A model generated the notes under the pieces. That model was not told the origin of the DNA, made no database searches, and saw only the letters and a list, made by a program, of their open reading frames with translations. The position numbers were made by a program, and so were the translations under genes. Below are positions 41,605-50,608 of a stretch of DNA of 64,000 nt, piece after piece; within the stretch, counting starts at the first letter, position 1, and the number at the start of each line of letters is the position of its first letter. The DNA comes from WVXT01 sp964403285. GTDB taxonomy: Bacteria; UBA6262; WVXT01. Location: assembly GCA_964403285.1 (NCBI GenBank), contig CAYOFG010000002.1:27510-91509 (forward strand), given 5' to 3'.

Positions 41605-44469
41605 TTAGAACGTTGGTCCCAGAGAAAAATAGAATTTTCCTGTGAATTTATCCGTCCGCCAGCCATAATCTAACCTGAGTGTAAAGGGAAACATTTGCAT
41701 GAGGAAAGTGTTTATTCTCAACCCTATTCCAATTGTGTTTTTTATATCTGAAATTCCCTTTATCTCCTCAGGTTCGTTCCAGGCTGCTCCGGAATCGGTA
41801 AAAAGAGCAAGTTGCAGGTTCTTTAGATATATCTCCGGCCAGAGAAGTCTGAATCTCCAATTTATTTCCGGAAAGAGCATAAACCTCCACTCAGCGTTAA
41901 CCAGGGCTAACCTGCTGCCAGAGAAAGCACCCTTAGAAAGGCCGCGTAACTTACTCTCTCCCCCGAGGGAGGACTCTTCTCTATCTTTTCCCTGGCTCAA
42001 CATTCCCAGAAATCTAAATGCTAAAATATTGCGTTCAGATAATTTGAAATATTTCCTGGCATCGAGTATATACTTTGTATAATCGAAATCTCCATCAAGC
42101 GCTTTAAAGGCTTGATAGACCGAGAAATTGGCCCGGCTACCGCTCATTATGTCCAGAATCTTCCCCTCCGTTGTATCCCTCACCAGAGAAAGAGCAACGC
42201 CGTTCTCCCTGGTTCTGATATTATCTCCATTCCACTCTCGCTTAGATTCAGTAATTAGTCCCAGGTCTACCCGCCGGAAACGGTCAAAAGGATAACTGAC
42301 CACCATCTCTTCGGCAAATTCACTGGTGCGGACTGTATTATTATCGCTCTCAGATTCGCGTCTCATCTTTCCATAAGCAAAAAAACCTAAACTGGGTCGC
42401 CACCTTTGATAAATATAGCCTACTCCATAGTTTAACCAATCGTATTCGGAAGCGTACTCCACTACAAGAGTCATCATGTGGTTTCCCAGGAGATCGCTTG
42501 CCTGCCAGTATCCAGCCGTATACAGACCTTCTGTTGTGGAGTAAAAAAGCAAAGGAAAGATGAGATCCGTAGAGGCTTTAAATCTATAGGGATGAATCCT
42601 GGTCACGGGAGAAGGATAGGGGCTTATGATTGGCTCCGTGGGCTCTTGAGGCAATTGGGCTATCGCTATTCCTTCTTTCCCTCCCTTCAATTTTTTTACA
42701 AACACCTCTTCTTGAGGTAATTCTCCACAGTAAATGTTCATCTCTCCATTCCGATAAGAAACGAAAAGTAGATGTCTTCCGTCGGGAGATATTTCCGGAG
42801 TAAAGACTCCTACTTTGACATTGGTCAATTGGAAAATGTCTAATTCCAGATTCTCATCCTGAATTTCTCTTTCGAGGCCCCTCACGTCCATGCGGTAAAT
42901 GTTATAAATCCCTGCATAATCGCCAATGTAGATAATACTATCACCATCGGGTGCCCAGGAAGGGTCCATCTCATCACTGGGAGTAGAAGTTAATTGAGTA
43001 ATGGCCAGAGTTTCCACATCCAAAAGAAAGAGATCTTTCTGTTTCTCTCTTTCCGAGACATAGACAATCTTCTTATCGTCAGGGGAAAAAACAGGATAAT
43101 CGTCATCGCACTCGTCGCTGGTTAATCTCTCCAGGTTCTTGCCATTGGCATCCACTAAGTAGAGGTCGTTTATACCTCCTTCCATTCCCACAAAAACAAT
43201 CTTATCCCCTTGGTGGGAAAAACAAGGAGATTTTAGAACTTTCAGAGGCAGACGAAGTTTCTTCAGTTTATTTTTTTTGAGATTAATTATGTAAAGATAA
43301 TCCTTCTCTTTTTTCTCTCCTGCAAAAACAATCTTTTCTCCATCCGGAGACCAGGAGAGAGCGTGTCCTTCAGAGTGGATAACATCCAGACTTCTCCCGA
43401 TGCGCGATTTTAGAATCGATTCCTGACTTGTTCCATCAACATTCATCACAAACAGGTCGCCATATCCATTGCGGGTAGAAATAAAAGTTATTCTCTTTCC
43501 GTCGGGTGAGAAGACTGGATTAGTATTAAACTCGGCATTTTCTGTAAGTTTCTTTCCATAAGTTTCGGCTTCTTCCTTTCCTTCTGCTTCTACTGTATAT
43601 TTTTCTTTCATATATTTCTGCCATTTTGTGTCAAAGCTACCTAAGTCAGTATCTATTGTGCGCATAAAAACCCCGTTTATGTCCAGACTCTCCCGCAGAT
43701 TCTTAATCAATTTAGGAACTTTATCTTCTCCATACTCTTCTGCCAAAAAACTGATTGCACTGTGCCCCTCCTGGTAAGCTAAGGAGATCTGGTGCATTTT
43801 CAAATGATTGAAACTGTGTAACTTACCCAGGGGAATTATCATATCGGAAATAACAACATCTCTCAAGAGCATATGGTCATAAGTTTCCCATTCTTCTCTA
43901 CCCTCATACTCTGCCAATCCTTCAATTATCCACAAGGGATAGAAGACAAATCTCATCAGACTGGCCGATTTCCAGAATCCACCATACCAGATATTGAACA
44001 TTGCAATATGGGTGAACTCATGAGTAATCACATGCTCCAGCTCCTTATCCGAACCTGTCACGGGAATTACAAACCTGTTCTTATAGGGCTCAGAGAATCC
44101 ACCGACGCCCTCACCAGTATCAGCAATGTTATTCTGCTCAAAGTGGTTATGTGTCATGTATAAGAAGAAAGGTGTTTTCTTTGCTATACTGATATTTAAG
44201 TCATCGGTAACTTTTTCGTAAGCTTTTTCCAGCATCTTGCTTATTTTAGGGACTACATGTCTCGCTTCAGGATAATGGTGAATTTGGAAATGTTCGGTTT
44301 CTGCAATATGCCAGGTCTGTTGATCAACGATTACCTTGTTCTTACCGAAGGAGACGTCTGAATAGGATAGAGGATTTCTCAAAAAAAGCAGGCAGAACGA
44401 AAGGCAAGCAAAGAGAAGAAATTTTTTTTTCAGGTTATTCTTCATTTTCTGAATTGTCCAATTTTTCAC
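41605..44469 (-). CDS. Metalloprotease / beta-propeller / outer-membrane barrel fusion protein
   Basis: About 954 residues. A signal peptide (FLLFACLSFCLLFLRNPL) is followed by a gluzincin-type peptidase domain with HEFTH at about 150-154 and a downstream Glu in WIIEGLAEYE (about 183). Residues about 315-580 hold six or so PD40/TolB-like repeats (FSPDGKRITFISTRNGYGDL, WSPDGEKIVFAG, FSPDDKKIVYVS, WAPDGDSIIYIG). The last 300 residues are barrel-like and end FYFSLGPTF, resembling an Omp85/surface-antigen barrel. So one protein joins protease, propeller and outer-membrane anchor. GTG at 44469 overlaps rpsA by 35 bases; ATG at 44445 is the alternative. Confidence 0.78.
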   Translation of the reverse strand: MKNWTIQKMKNNLKKKFLLFACLSFCLLFLRNPLSYSDVSFGKNKVIVDQQTWHIAETEHFQIHHYPEARHVVPKISKMLEKAYEKVTDDLNISIAKKTPFFLYMTHNHFEQNNIADTGEGVGGFSEPYKNRFVIPVTGSDKELEHVITHEFTHIAMFNIWYGGFWKSASLMRFVFYPLWIIEGLAEYEGREEWETYDHMLLRDVVISDMIIPLGKLHSFNHLKMHQISLAYQEGHSAISFLAEEYGEDKVPKLIKNLRESLDINGVFMRTIDTDLGSFDTKWQKYMKEKYTVEAEGKEEAETYGKKLTENAEFNTNPVFSPDGKRITFISTRNGYGDLFVMNVDGTSQESILKSRIGRSLDVIHSEGHALSWSPDGEKIVFAGEKKEKDYLYIINLKKNKLKKLRLPLKVLKSPCFSHQGDKIVFVGMEGGINDLYLVDANGKNLERLTSDECDDDYPVFSPDDKKIVYVSEREKQKDLFLLDVETLAITQLTSTPSDEMDPSWAPDGDSIIYIGDYAGIYNIYRMDVRGLEREIQDENLELDIFQLTNVKVGVFTPEISPDGRHLLFVSYRNGEMNIYCGELPQEEVFVKKLKGGKEGIAIAQLPQEPTEPIISPYPSPVTRIHPYRFKASTDLIFPLLFYSTTEGLYTAGYWQASDLLGNHMMTLVVEYASEYDWLNYGVGYIYQRWRPSLGFFAYGKMRRESESDNNTVRTSEFAEEMVVSYPFDRFRRVDLGLITESKREWNGDNIRTRENGVALSLVRDTTEGKILDIMSGSRANFSVYQAFKALDGDFDYTKYILDARKYFKLSERNILAFRFLGMLSQGKDREESSLGGESKLRGLSKGAFSGSRLALVNAEWRFMLFPEINWRFRLLWPEIYLKNLQLALFTDSGAAWNEPEEIKGISDIKNTIGIGLRINTFLMQMFPFTLRLDYGWRTDKFTGKFYFSLGPTF

Positions 44470-46165
44470 TGATTATTTCCCCCAGAGTCGTTTCCGGAAT
44501 TTCCTGTTCAATATACTTTTCCATCTCCGCTCTTTCCTGGGCCTTGATATATTCTTTAATGGACAAATCGATTATCATCTGCTGGGGATCGACTCTAATA
44601 ATTCTTGCCCAAACTCTATCTCCTACCTTTAAAACCTCTTTTATATCTTCAATTTTTGCCTTAGCCGCCTGGGAAATATGAATTAGTCCTTTGATACCCG
44701 GTTCCAATTCTACAAAAGCACCAAAATTGGTCAGATGCACGACTTTACCTTGAATATTACTTCCCACAAAATACTTCTCATACGGATTCTTCGATTTCTG
44801 TTTTAATCCCAGAGATATTTTTTCAGCCTGAACATTTATTTCCAGAACCACTGCTTCCACTTGATCGCCCACCTTAAGCACCTGCCCAGGGTGTCTCAGT
44901 CTTTTTGTCCAGGAAATATCTGAAACATGGATCAACCCTTCGATTCCCTCTTCTAATTTGACAAAAGCGCCGAAAGGCGCCAGATGCGTAATAGTTCCAG
45001 TGAGTCTTGTCCCTGGTGGATACTTCTCTTTTGCCTGAGCCCAGGGATTGGGTTGTATCTGTTTCAATCCAATAGATAATTTCCTCTTTTCTTCATTTAT
45101 ACTGAGCACTCTAACTTTTACCACGTCCCCCACTTTCAATACTTCCCGCGGATGCCTTATTCTCTCCGTCCAGGACATCTCCGAGACATGAATCAAGCCT
45201 TCTATTCCCGGTTCCAGTTCAACAAAGGCACCGTAAGGAAGAATTCCAGTTACCTTACCTGTGGGAGTTGAATCAACAGGATATTTCTCTCGAATATTTT
45301 CCCAGGGATGAGGCTCTAACTGTTTCAATCCCAATGAAATCTGCTCTTTCTCCCGGTTGAAAGCGAGCACTTTGGCGTCCAACTGTTCGCCAACCTTCAA
45401 AGCATCTTCTACCCTCTCCAGACGACCCCAAGTTATGTCGCCTATGTGCAGGAGTCCATCGATTCCACCCAGATCAATGAAAGCGCCAAACTTGGTGATA
45501 TTCTTTACAGTACCCTTCAATACGTCTCCCACAGCTATTCTATTTAACAACTCTTCCCTCTTTTTCTTTACCTCATCCTCAATTACTAATCTCCAGGAGA
45601 CGACGATATTCCTCTTTGGTTTGAATTCGATTACTCTTAAAGGAACCACCTGGCCAATAACGCTATCCAGGTCTTTTACCGGAGGATAGCCAACTTGCGA
45701 GGCAGGCATAAAAGCTTCAGCAAGACCCTTTCCTTCTTCCAGAATAGAATCAGGGCCTCCCAGATCCACCATCATACCTCCCCTAATTTTCTTGACTATT
45801 TTGCCCAATATTTCCCTCTGTGTGGTGTAGGCATCGCGAATTCTATCCCAGGTCTTTGCCATTTCCGCCTTATTCAAAGAGATGACAGGTCGCCCGAAGC
45901 CATCTTCTCTTTTTTCCAGAAAGACTTCAATTTTATCGCCAACTTTTACCTTTAATTTCCCGGAAGGAGTGGCTACGTCTTCTCTTTTAATGATTCCCTC
46001 AGTCTTCAAGCCCACATCGACTAATAAAGATTCGCCTTTTACCTGGACAACCTTCCCGGTAACGATTTTCCCCTCCCTGATTTTGTCAAGGTCGTCCAAT
46101 AACTTTTCCATCTTAGAGTCGGGCTTAGAATTATGGTAATTTTTCTCTTTTGGCGTATCCATCAT
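44435..46165 (-). CDS. rpsA: 30S ribosomal protein S1
   Basis: 576 residues with six S1 RNA-binding domains. The first (GKIVTGKVVQVKGESLLVDV) and second (GKIVKKIRGGMMVDLGG) are divergent, as in all S1 proteins where they bind the ribosome; domains three to six share GAFI/VxL and GLIHVSEMSW-like motifs (ITKFGAFIDLGGIDGLLHIG, YGAFVELEPGIEGLIHVS, FGAFVKLEEGIEGLIHVS, FGAFVELEPGIKGLIHIS). It helps recruit mRNA to the 30S subunit. It follows ispH and overlaps the next gene, so it is part of the cmk-plsC-ispH-rpsA run. Start at 46165 or one codon later. Confidence 0.96.
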   Translation of the reverse strand: MMDTPKEKNYHNSKPDSKMEKLLDDLDKIREGKIVTGKVVQVKGESLLVDVGLKTEGIIKREDVATPSGKLKVKVGDKIEVFLEKREDGFGRPVISLNKAEMAKTWDRIRDAYTTQREILGKIVKKIRGGMMVDLGGPDSILEEGKGLAEAFMPASQVGYPPVKDLDSVIGQVVPLRVIEFKPKRNIVVSWRLVIEDEVKKKREELLNRIAVGDVLKGTVKNITKFGAFIDLGGIDGLLHIGDITWGRLERVEDALKVGEQLDAKVLAFNREKEQISLGLKQLEPHPWENIREKYPVDSTPTGKVTGILPYGAFVELEPGIEGLIHVSEMSWTERIRHPREVLKVGDVVKVRVLSINEEKRKLSIGLKQIQPNPWAQAKEKYPPGTRLTGTITHLAPFGAFVKLEEGIEGLIHVSDISWTKRLRHPGQVLKVGDQVEAVVLEINVQAEKISLGLKQKSKNPYEKYFVGSNIQGKVVHLTNFGAFVELEPGIKGLIHISQAAKAKIEDIKEVLKVGDRVWARIIRVDPQQMIIDLSIKEYIKAQERAEMEKYIEQEIPETTLGEIISEKLDNSENEE

Positions 46166-46185
46166 CTACTTCTCGTTGCCCCTTT

Positions 46186-47031
46186 TTACTTCCTTAATTT
46201 TTTCACTACACTCTTAATTATCCAATCGGGAGTAGAAGTGCCCGAAGTTACTCCTACTATTTCCCTTTTATTGAACCAACCGGCTCTCAATTCCTCGGGC
46301 GATTCTATATGGTAAGCAGGCGTAATCTTCTTGCAGATGTTGTAAAGTCTGGTAGTGTTGGCACTATTCTTACCGCCAATTACAATCACGAGATCTGCCT
46401 TTTCCGCCAACCCCTTCGCCTCCCTCTGGCGCTGGGAAGTCTCTTTGCAAATAGTGTTATGTATTTTGGGTTTCTTAATCTTTGCCCTTAATCTTTTCAC
46501 AATCTTCTCGAAGCTTTCCACCGCTTGCGTAGTCTGGCTGATGACTCCTACTTTATTGTTTGTTTTAATCTTTTCTACATCTCCTGGGGTCTCCACTACA
46601 GAAGCTTCGCCATTGGCAAAAGACAGCAAGGAAATTACTTCAGGATGAGACTTTTGTCCAACGATTACTACGTGGTAACCTATATCATGTAATCTCTTTG
46701 CCAACAATTGGGCCCGTTTAACGAACGGACAGGTAGCATCTATTAATTTAAGTCCCATTTTTTTTATTTTCTTTAATGTATATTGAGGTAACCCATGAGA
46801 AGGGACAATGAGAGTTCCCGTCTCAATCTGATTCAACCTTGAGATAATTTTTATTCCCCGCCTTTCCAGGCGTTCAACTTCCTGAGGATTATGAATTAGT
46901 GGCCCTAAAGTATACACTGGGCTGGTGACGTTTCCCTTCCTATTATCTCTTGTGGGTATACTTTGCACCAGAGAGATAGCTCTCCTTACTCCCGAACAAA
47001 ACCCCAACTTCTTAGCAAAAATAAGTCGCAT
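46186..47031 (-). CDS. ispH: 4-hydroxy-3-methylbut-2-enyl diphosphate reductase
   Basis: 281 residues, the usual IspH length. The three cluster Cys are in GFCSGVRRAI (residue 12), DATCPFVKRA (about 96) and TICKETSQRQ (about 193). VIVGQKSHPEV and TSGTSTPDWII carry the substrate-binding residues. IspH makes IPP and DMAPP in the last step of the MEP isoprenoid pathway and needs a 4Fe-4S cluster. It is co-linear with plsC upstream and rpsA downstream (20-base gap), an arrangement known from many bacteria. Undecaprenyl carrier for the glycan locus would depend on this pathway. Confidence 0.96.
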   Translation of the reverse strand: MRLIFAKKLGFCSGVRRAISLVQSIPTRDNRKGNVTSPVYTLGPLIHNPQEVERLERRGIKIISRLNQIETGTLIVPSHGLPQYTLKKIKKMGLKLIDATCPFVKRAQLLAKRLHDIGYHVVIVGQKSHPEVISLLSFANGEASVVETPGDVEKIKTNNKVGVISQTTQAVESFEKIVKRLRAKIKKPKIHNTICKETSQRQREAKGLAEKADLVIVIGGKNSANTTRLYNICKKITPAYHIESPEELRAGWFNKREIVGVTSGTSTPDWIIKSVVKKLRK

Positions 47032-47062
47032 CTCTTAAATCCCAAATTACCAATTACCAATT

Positions 47063-47671
47063 TCAAATTTCATATTGGTATTGTCCTTCTCGGTCTAACT
47101 TCATTATTCCTTCCATTACTTTGTGGGCGAAATCGCGGTAACAAGATTTTTCAACTTCCCCTTCTTGGTTTATTTCGAAATATATCGGCGCCCCAAAACG
47201 AACAGTTACTCTGGGAAAAACTTTTATCCTGTGAGTATTCACCACCAAGGTAGGAACCACAGGGAGTTTGGTCTTGTGCGCTATCCAGGCAATCCCGGAC
47301 TGAGGAGGTTTCAGGCGCCCTCCTTTTCCCCGACCACCTTCAGGAAAGACCACCAGGGTCTTCCCCTCATTCAAAACTTTAAGTGCCTTTCTGAAAGCAG
47401 CTATGTCTATTTTTCTTCTCTCTACAGGAAAAGTATGTATCATTTTGAGGAGCGTTCCGAAAATCGGGAATCTGAAGAGTTGTCTTTTTGCCATAAAGTA
47501 GACTTTGTAACTATCAATTGCTGCAGCCACCAGGGGAGGATCCCAATAACTGGCATGATTGGGAGCAATAATAGCTCCTCCTTGCGGAATATTTATCCTT
47601 CCTTCAATTCGAAAATGGAACAGGAGTTTAGCTGTCAACCAGGTTAGCCAATAACCCAAAACATACCACAC
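47063..47671 (-). CDS. plsC: 1-acylglycerol-3-phosphate acyltransferase
   Basis: 202 residues. The catalytic NHASYWDPPLV (H-x4-D) follows an N-terminal membrane-associated helix; FPVERRKID and VVFPEGGRGKGG are acyltransferase blocks II and III. It acylates lysophosphatidic acid at the inner membrane for phospholipid synthesis. GTG at 47671 has AAGAGGTATGCC upstream. A half copy of the R1 repeat lies between it and cmk. Confidence 0.93.
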   Translation of the reverse strand: MWYVLGYWLTWLTAKLLFHFRIEGRINIPQGGAIIAPNHASYWDPPLVAAAIDSYKVYFMAKRQLFRFPIFGTLLKMIHTFPVERRKIDIAAFRKALKVLNEGKTLVVFPEGGRGKGGRLKPPQSGIAWIAHKTKLPVVPTLVVNTHRIKVFPRVTVRFGAPIYFEINQEGEVEKSCYRDFAHKVMEGIMKLDREGQYQYEI

Positions 47672-47683
47672 GGCATACCTCTT

Positions 47684-47707
47684 AAAAAAGTGACAGGTAC
47701 AATATTT
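47684..47707. repeat. R1 repeat, half copy, between cmk and plsC
   Basis: AAAAAAGTGACAGGTAC followed by AATATTT. The left half matches the copies at 50550 and 50586; the right T-run is lost. Confidence 0.7.
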
Positions 47708-48368
47708 ATTGAATTTTTTTCAGGATAAATTCTACTACTTCTTTCTTACTCATATCCGTAGAGTCTATGACTATAGCGTCGGAAGCTATCTTCAAGGGAG
47801 CTACTCCTCGCGTGCGGTCCCGCCTGTCTCGAGAACGAATTGCTTTTTCCAGTTCCGCCAGGTCCCCTTTCTCCCCTCTCGTTTTCAGTTCTTTATATCT
47901 CCTCAAAGCCCTCTCTTTAATAGATGCATCCAGGTAGAATTTGTAATCTGCTTTGGGAAAGACTATAGTGCCTATATCCCTGCCTTCCATTACAATTCCA
48001 CCCGAAGAACCCAGTATCCTCTGAATTTTTACCAGCTCCTTCCTCACCTCAGGGATTGTAGCTAAGATGCTGGCACCTTCAGTTACTCTCTTGCTCCTTA
48101 TTTTATTGGTGACATCTTTCCCATCCAAATGGATTCTTACCGTTCCAGCTCTATTCTTCAACTCTATTTTGGTATATTTTACCATGTTAATCAATTCTTC
48201 TTTAGCTCTCAAATCTATCTTTTTTCTAAATGTTTTCCAGCTTATTGCTCTATACATAGCACCCGTATCAACATAATTATAACCCAACTTTCTACTGACA
48301 ATTTTGGCAATTGTTGTCTTTCCTGCCCCTGCTGGTCCATCGATAGTAATAACGGCTCTTCTCTTCAC
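47706..48368 (-). CDS. cmk: Cytidylate kinase
   Basis: 220 residues. VITIDGPAGAGKTTIAKIVS is the P-loop, NYVDTGAMYRAISW the CMP-binding region, MEGRDIGTIVFP and SRDRRDRTRGVAPL the lid and catalytic Arg/Asp segments. It phosphorylates CMP and dCMP. It starts 16 bases downstream of aroA, as in many genomes where aroA-cmk-rpsA form one unit. Length and motifs are standard. Confidence 0.96.
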   Translation of the reverse strand: MKRRAVITIDGPAGAGKTTIAKIVSRKLGYNYVDTGAMYRAISWKTFRKKIDLRAKEELINMVKYTKIELKNRAGTVRIHLDGKDVTNKIRSKRVTEGASILATIPEVRKELVKIQRILGSSGGIVMEGRDIGTIVFPKADYKFYLDASIKERALRRYKELKTRGEKGDLAELEKAIRSRDRRDRTRGVAPLKIASDAIVIDSTDMSKKEVVEFILKKIQ

Positions 48369-48384
48369 CAGATTCCCACCATGC

Positions 48385-49671
48385 CTATTCTACCATTCTA
48401 TTCAGAATATCCATAAATCGAGGGAATGAGGTATCAATACAGTCCACATCGTTTATGGTAGTCTCACCGTCAGCAATCAGACCGGCAATCGTTAGTGCCA
48501 TGGCCATACGGTGGTCACCAAAACTATTAACCGAACTACCTACCAATCTCTTCCCTCCGGAAATCACCATTCCGTCCCTCTTTTCTCTTATCGAAGCTCC
48601 CATTTGCGAGAGTTGGGAAACTACGTTGCCTATGCGATCACTCTCTTTTACTCTCAGCTCCTGAGCATCGCTGATTTCAGTTACGCCCTCAGCTTGAGTT
48701 GCCGCCACAGCCAACACGGGTATTTCGTCCAGGATTCGGGGTATCAACTCGCCTCCTATTTCAGTACTTCTCAGGCCGCTACTTTTTACAGTAACGTCAG
48801 CCACTGGCTCTCCGCAAAGCTCATGGACATTCTCAATTACAATGTCGGCTCCCATCTTCTTAAGGATATCTATGATGCCCGTGCGCGTGGGATTAATTCC
48901 CACTCCCTTTATCCTGATTTGGGAATTTTGTAAAAGAAGACAGGCAACAATAAAGAAGGCTGCGGAAGAGATATCTCCGGGAATGGTAATCGGTCTTGCC
49001 TCTAATTCCGAGACTCCTTCAATAGATACAGTCCTTCCTTTGGTTTCAACAGGAGCACCTAAGTATTTTAACATCCGTTCTGTATGGTCCCTCGACGGGG
49101 AAGGTTCGGTTAGCCTCGTCCTCCCCTCAGCATATAGTCCTGCCAGAAGAACACAGGATTTCACCTGGGCACTGGCAACAGGAGAATGGTAATCGATGGG
49201 ATGTAATTTCTGCCCCACAATGGTTATGGGTGGATGGTTGTCGTCAGGGCTACTTATCTTTGCTCCCATCTCCTTCAAGGGGAGGATGATTCTTCTCATG
49301 GGTCTCTTCTGGAGAGACTCATCACCGGTCATTGTGGAAGAGAAATCCTGCCCGGCAAGAATTCCGCTAAGAAGTCTTATAGTAGTTCCCGAATTGCCGA
49401 CATCTATAACCTCTTGGGCCGACGACAATCCCTTCAATCCTCGCCCATGTACGGTTAATTCTCCCTCTGAGCGTTCTTTTATTTCTATCCCCAGCTTGAG
49501 AAAAGCGTTTAATGTGTTCCGGCAGTCAAGGCAATCCGAAAATCCCTTAACTCTGGTTTCTCTCCGGGCGATGCTACCCAGCATAATAGCGCGGTGAGAA
49601 ATAGATTTGTCTCCGGGTAAGGAAATTTCTCCTTTAACTGTCTTCTTTCTTTTTACCTTTATCTTTTTCAT
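48385..49671 (-). CDS. aroA: 3-phosphoshikimate 1-carboxyvinyltransferase (EPSP synthase)
   Basis: 428 residues. GDKSISHRAIMLGSIA near the N-terminus and VGNSGTTIRLLSGILAG are the family signatures; RESDRIGNVVSQLSQMG and DHRMAMALTIAGLIA close the second domain. It makes EPSP from shikimate 3-phosphate and PEP in the shikimate pathway. The gene lies between tyrA (2-base gap) and cmk, within an aromatic amino acid run that also holds aroF, hisC and pheA. Confidence 0.96.
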   Translation of the reverse strand: MKKIKVKRKKTVKGEISLPGDKSISHRAIMLGSIARRETRVKGFSDCLDCRNTLNAFLKLGIEIKERSEGELTVHGRGLKGLSSAQEVIDVGNSGTTIRLLSGILAGQDFSSTMTGDESLQKRPMRRIILPLKEMGAKISSPDDNHPPITIVGQKLHPIDYHSPVASAQVKSCVLLAGLYAEGRTRLTEPSPSRDHTERMLKYLGAPVETKGRTVSIEGVSELEARPITIPGDISSAAFFIVACLLLQNSQIRIKGVGINPTRTGIIDILKKMGADIVIENVHELCGEPVADVTVKSSGLRSTEIGGELIPRILDEIPVLAVAATQAEGVTEISDAQELRVKESDRIGNVVSQLSQMGASIREKRDGMVISGGKRLVGSSVNSFGDHRMAMALTIAGLIADGETTINDVDCIDTSFPRFMDILNRMVE

Positions 49672-49673
49672 AT

Positions 49674-50573
49674 TTACGACCCGATTAATTTTCTCCTCGC
49701 CAGTCTACCCTTGTCAAACAGGTCTTGAAGCTCTTTTGTCCTTTTCTTCTCAATTGATTTTTTGAATTTTTCCAGATATCTTACCATTGAGTTGATGCTT
49801 CCTGAAATCGCTTTACTATTAGACAGACAGATATCTATCCACATTTCGGGACTGCTGGCTGCAATTCTGGTCATATCTGAGATACTTCCCGCAATGACTC
49901 TACTCGCTCGAGGGTCTTCCTTATGAACTTTACCCATAAGACCGGCTAATGTGAACGCCAGCACGTGGGGTAAGTGGCTCGTATAAGCTACGAGATAATC
50001 GTGTTCCTCGGGTTCAAGCAAAAGAATTCTCGCTCCCATCCTTTTCCAGAGGTTCTTGACTACCTTAACTGCTTTTCCGCCACTCTTATCTCCCGGAGTC
50101 AAAATGCACATGGTGCCTGAGAAGATATCAGCCCTGGCATTTCTGACACCTTGCTTCTCTGAACCCGCCATCGGGTGACCACCAATGAAAGAGACCTTCG
50201 GCCTTTTCCCCTTACCGGAAGATTTTGCGAGAATCTCCTCGACTTCCTTAACTACATTTTCTTTTGTACTTCCTACATCAGTCACAACGCAGCCATCTTT
50301 TAAATGGGGTAATATTCTCTTAACGATGAGAGAAATTTTGCCCACAGGCGTAGCAACCATAACTATGTCTGAATCTTTAACCCCTGTTGCAAAATCCGTA
50401 GTGTAGCTATCGATAGCGCCCAGTCTTTTTGCCTCTTTTAGCTTATGTATATGGCGACCGATTCCTATTACTTGCCGGGCGAGTCTCTTTTTTCTTAGCG
50501 CCAAGCCGAAAGACCCGCCAATCAAACCCACGCCAATTATACTCACCTTAAAAAGTGACAGGTACTTTTTCAT
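49674..50573 (-). CDS. tyrA: Prephenate dehydrogenase with repeat-derived first residues
   Basis: 299 residues. VSIIGVGLIGGSFGLALRKK is the NAD-binding motif; MVATPVGKI, FIGGHPMAGSEKQGV and VAYTSHLPHVLAF mark the prephenate dehydrogenase family. It converts prephenate to 4-hydroxyphenylpyruvate for tyrosine. The first eight residues (MKKYLSLF) are encoded by an R1 repeat at 50550-50570; the native start may have been the GTG at V9, preceded by AAGG. It is a monofunctional form without chorismate mutase, which is fused to PheA instead. Confidence 0.94.
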   Translation of the reverse strand: MKKYLSLFKVSIIGVGLIGGSFGLALRKKRLARQVIGIGRHIHKLKEAKRLGAIDSYTTDFATGVKDSDIVMVATPVGKISLIVKRILPHLKDGCVVTDVGSTKENVVKEVEEILAKSSGKGKRPKVSFIGGHPMAGSEKQGVRNARADIFSGTMCILTPGDKSGGKAVKVVKNLWKRMGARILLLEPEEHDYLVAYTSHLPHVLAFTLAGLMGKVHKEDPRASRVIAGSISDMTRIAASSPEMWIDICLSNSKAISGSINSMVRYLEKFKKSIEKKRTKELQDLFDKGRLARRKLIGS

Positions 50574-50608
50574 TTCACTGTTCCCAAAAAAGTGACAGGT
50601 ACTTTTTT
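50550..50608. repeat. Two R1 repeats at the aroF-tyrA junction
   Basis: AAAAGTGACAGGTACTTTT occurs at 50550-50570 and again at 50586-50608, 15 bases apart. On the minus strand the first encodes the N-terminus of TyrA, and the second overlaps the stop codon of aroF. Confidence 0.88.
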
